In this document: piece after piece, positions 62,721 through 64,000 of the stretch
Layout of the letters: the number at the start of each line of letters is the position of its first letter
Position numbering within the stretch: position 1 is the stretch's first letter
From: a virus
Reading direction: 5' to 3' (one strand)
IMG/VR virus record: IMGVR_UViG_3300042397_000475
Coordinates: 1-64,000 of that record
Length of the DNA stretch: 64,000 nt
Notes under the pieces: generated by a model
The model's database searches: none
Told to the model about the DNA's origin: nothing
Seen by the model: the letters and a program-made list of their open reading frames with translations, nothing else
Program-made: the position numbers and the translations under genes

Positions 62721-64000
62721 TTAAAAGTTATTTATTCCTGTCAATTTTATAACGTCTAGGTTTAAATTAATCCCTAGTTGGTAACCTGTTTTAGATGCGG
62801 CATCCATATTGGGAGACACGCGAATAACAGTATTGATGTCCGCACCATTGCCTATTGTCTCAAACTTCAATACAAATGGAGTAAACTCGCCTGTCACAGG
62901 ATTCTTTATTTCCTTGTCTATAGCTCCAATTCTTACCTTACCTTCTTTGTTCTGTACAAATGTATACCAAGTGTTAGGAAGCTCGTTTAACAACGATACA
63001 AATTTAACTTTTGTTGGGTCATAAACGAACTCAAATTGTAGTGCCGCGACATTACTTGCCTTAGTATTTACTTTAACAGGTATATCAAAGCTATTAGTTG
63101 TCACAGTTTTTCCTAAAATTGTGACATCGATAGCAGGGATTAACTGAGGAGTATTGATTAATAAGTGGGCTGTCTGAGTCATAGATAGGTTTTTCTTTAG
63201 ACTAGGGACTGCGTTAGTAGCGATAGCATTATTAATTATAACCTGAGAGCTATGGCTTCTGTTGATGTCTCCTGGGATAAGGAATCTAAGCTTTAATGGA
63301 AGATTCTTTCCAATTTCTGCTGTCTTAAAGCGTACATAATTATTAGGTGCATCCTTCCAATTTGCCGCAGTTAATCTATTAAACGTAGAGTCTGTGAACG
63401 TAGGCACACTCATATACATATCTGTTCCTGATGCGTAATTAGCAGGTAGCGTAACTAAGTTCTCTACTCCTGTTACCTGTGCATATAGTCGTACCAAGTC
63501 TCCTCCGTCAAACTTCTTATTGAAGTTTACATCTGCCGCGTAGTATCCTGCACCTGTGACGATGTTTTGATTCTTAAACGTTCCATCTAGGTTCTGTGTA
63601 ACAAATTCTGCTTGAGCTGTTGTGTAATCAGATACAGATACTGCCGCGTCGGATAGCTCCTTTATGGAGTCCATATTAAATAATGTCCGAACGTGGTAAA
63701 CTGTGTTAGGCTTAAACTGAGTTTGGTCAACAGGAATCGTTCCGTCGGATAACGCATCTACTAAGTAAGTTGTATTAGCAACGCTGTCAGTAAAGGCAAT
63801 GCGATGAAGCGACTGCACGTCTACATTTGCGTTGTAATCAATTGTAGGGTTAATATACCTAGTAGCTACTGGGTCTAGCATAATAACGCTTGTAAGAGGC
63901 GTTGTCATTAAGGTTGAACCAGATGTACCATTTTGATTAAATGCTGCAGCAAAGTTCATTACAATGGGATTCCAAGCGTATCCTGGGGAGTCCGTCTTTA
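62721..64000 (-). CDS. Cohesin/dockerin-like structural or surface protein, partial
   Basis: The frame is open to the right edge (reading in frame through Y-A-W-N-P-I-V before the first Met at 63959), so the true start lies beyond 64000; at least 426 residues are present. Near 155-180 the sequence A-D-V-N-F-N-K-K-F-D-G-G-D-L-V-R-L resembles a dockerin calcium repeat. Residues about 290-412 resemble a cohesin-type beta sandwich (I-P-V-K-V-N-T-K, F-V-Y-D-P-T-K-V-K-F, F-V-L-K-F-E-T-I). Such modules mediate protein-protein attachment on surfaces. It could be a surface adhesin or a tail appendage. Confidence 0.62.
   Translation of the reverse strand, partial: KTDSPGYAWNPIVMNFAAAFNQNGTSGSTLMTTPLTSVIMLDPVATRYINPTIDYNANVDVQSLHRIAFTDSVANTTYLVDALSDGTIPVDQTQFKPNTVYHVRTLFNMDSIKELSDAAVSVSDYTTAQAEFVTQNLDGTFKNQNIVTGAGYYAADVNFNKKFDGGDLVRLYAQVTGVENLVTLPANYASGTDMYMSVPTFTDSTFNRLTAANWKDAPNNYVRFKTAEIGKNLPLKLRFLIPGDINRSHSSQVIINNAIATNAVPSLKKNLSMTQTAHLLINTPQLIPAIDVTILGKTVTTNSFDIPVKVNTKASNVAALQFEFVYDPTKVKFVSLLNELPNTWYTFVQNKEGKVRIGAIDKEIKNPVTGEFTPFVLKFETIGNGADINTVIRVSPNMDAASKTGYQLGINLNLDVIKLTGINNF

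Noticed and set aside
1-64000. CRISPR array or reverse transcriptase-based diversity system near the fibres
   Set aside because: No regularly spaced direct repeats with unique spacers and no reverse transcriptase or template-repeat pair were seen. The fibre repeats are protein-coding.

Overview
The window is a 64 kb stretch of a tailed double-stranded DNA phage, open at both ends: partial genes run off at 1 and at 64000. It very probably infects a Bacteroidota host. It is AT-rich. Several genes are preceded by the Bacteroidota promoter form (TTG or TTTG, about 19-20 bases, then TAnnTTTG) and by a recurring AACCAAACAA leader instead of Shine-Dalgarno sites. The tail nozzle-like protein, ring-type adaptors and internal virion proteins suggest a podovirus-like particle. 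I see no phage DNA polymerase or RNA polymerase. Replication looks host-dependent, through an O-like initiator and a DnaB-like helicase.

Layout. 1-21.1 kb, minus strand, read right to left: GroES-like co-chaperonin, small and large terminase, portal, scaffold-like protein, major capsid protein, a capsid-region protein, tail-fibre proteins (including a 1884-residue fibre and a second protein, both ending in S74-type chaperone domains), then a probable lysis cassette. 21.1-22.49 kb: divergent non-coding control region with a long alternating purine-pyrimidine tract, short repeats, a promoter and a 470-base highly structured segment ending in a tRNA-like element. 22.49-40.85 kb, plus strand: the early/replication operon, made of many small unknown genes plus an ArdC-like anti-restriction protein, O-like initiator, DnaB-like helicase, RecB/Cas4-like nuclease, SSB-like protein, XRE regulator, RusA-like resolvase and a PD-(D/E)XK-like nuclease. 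40.85-64 kb, minus strand: small basic proteins, an HNH endonuclease, a 2467-residue polyvalent ejection protein, two more internal virion proteins, a nozzle-like protein, ring-type adaptors, then an unusual block of exported proteins (Ser/Ala-rich putative barrel, CsgG-like, lipoprotein, cohesin/dockerin-like).

The most striking content is RNA. Two complete type I hammerhead self-cleaving ribozymes lie head to tail between the first three early genes. Seven early genes start just after the same small covarying hairpin. The first gene follows a truncated tRNA-like element. A 700-base non-coding transcript with its own strong promoter (35.6-36.3 kb) carries three further tRNA-like elements with intact acceptor and T arms, but with aberrant anticodon arms and, in two of them, 24-28 base insertions at the same place in the D loop. 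A structured leader ending in a terminator precedes the replication genes. Together these suggest that the early polycistronic RNA is cut and controlled by RNA elements.

Replication signals: four 23-25 bp iterons next to an AT-rich tract (20.28-20.41 kb) belong to the same repeat family as three 24 bp repeats inside the O-like gene (29.48-29.55 kb). The second set recalls the lambda arrangement, where the origin lies within O.
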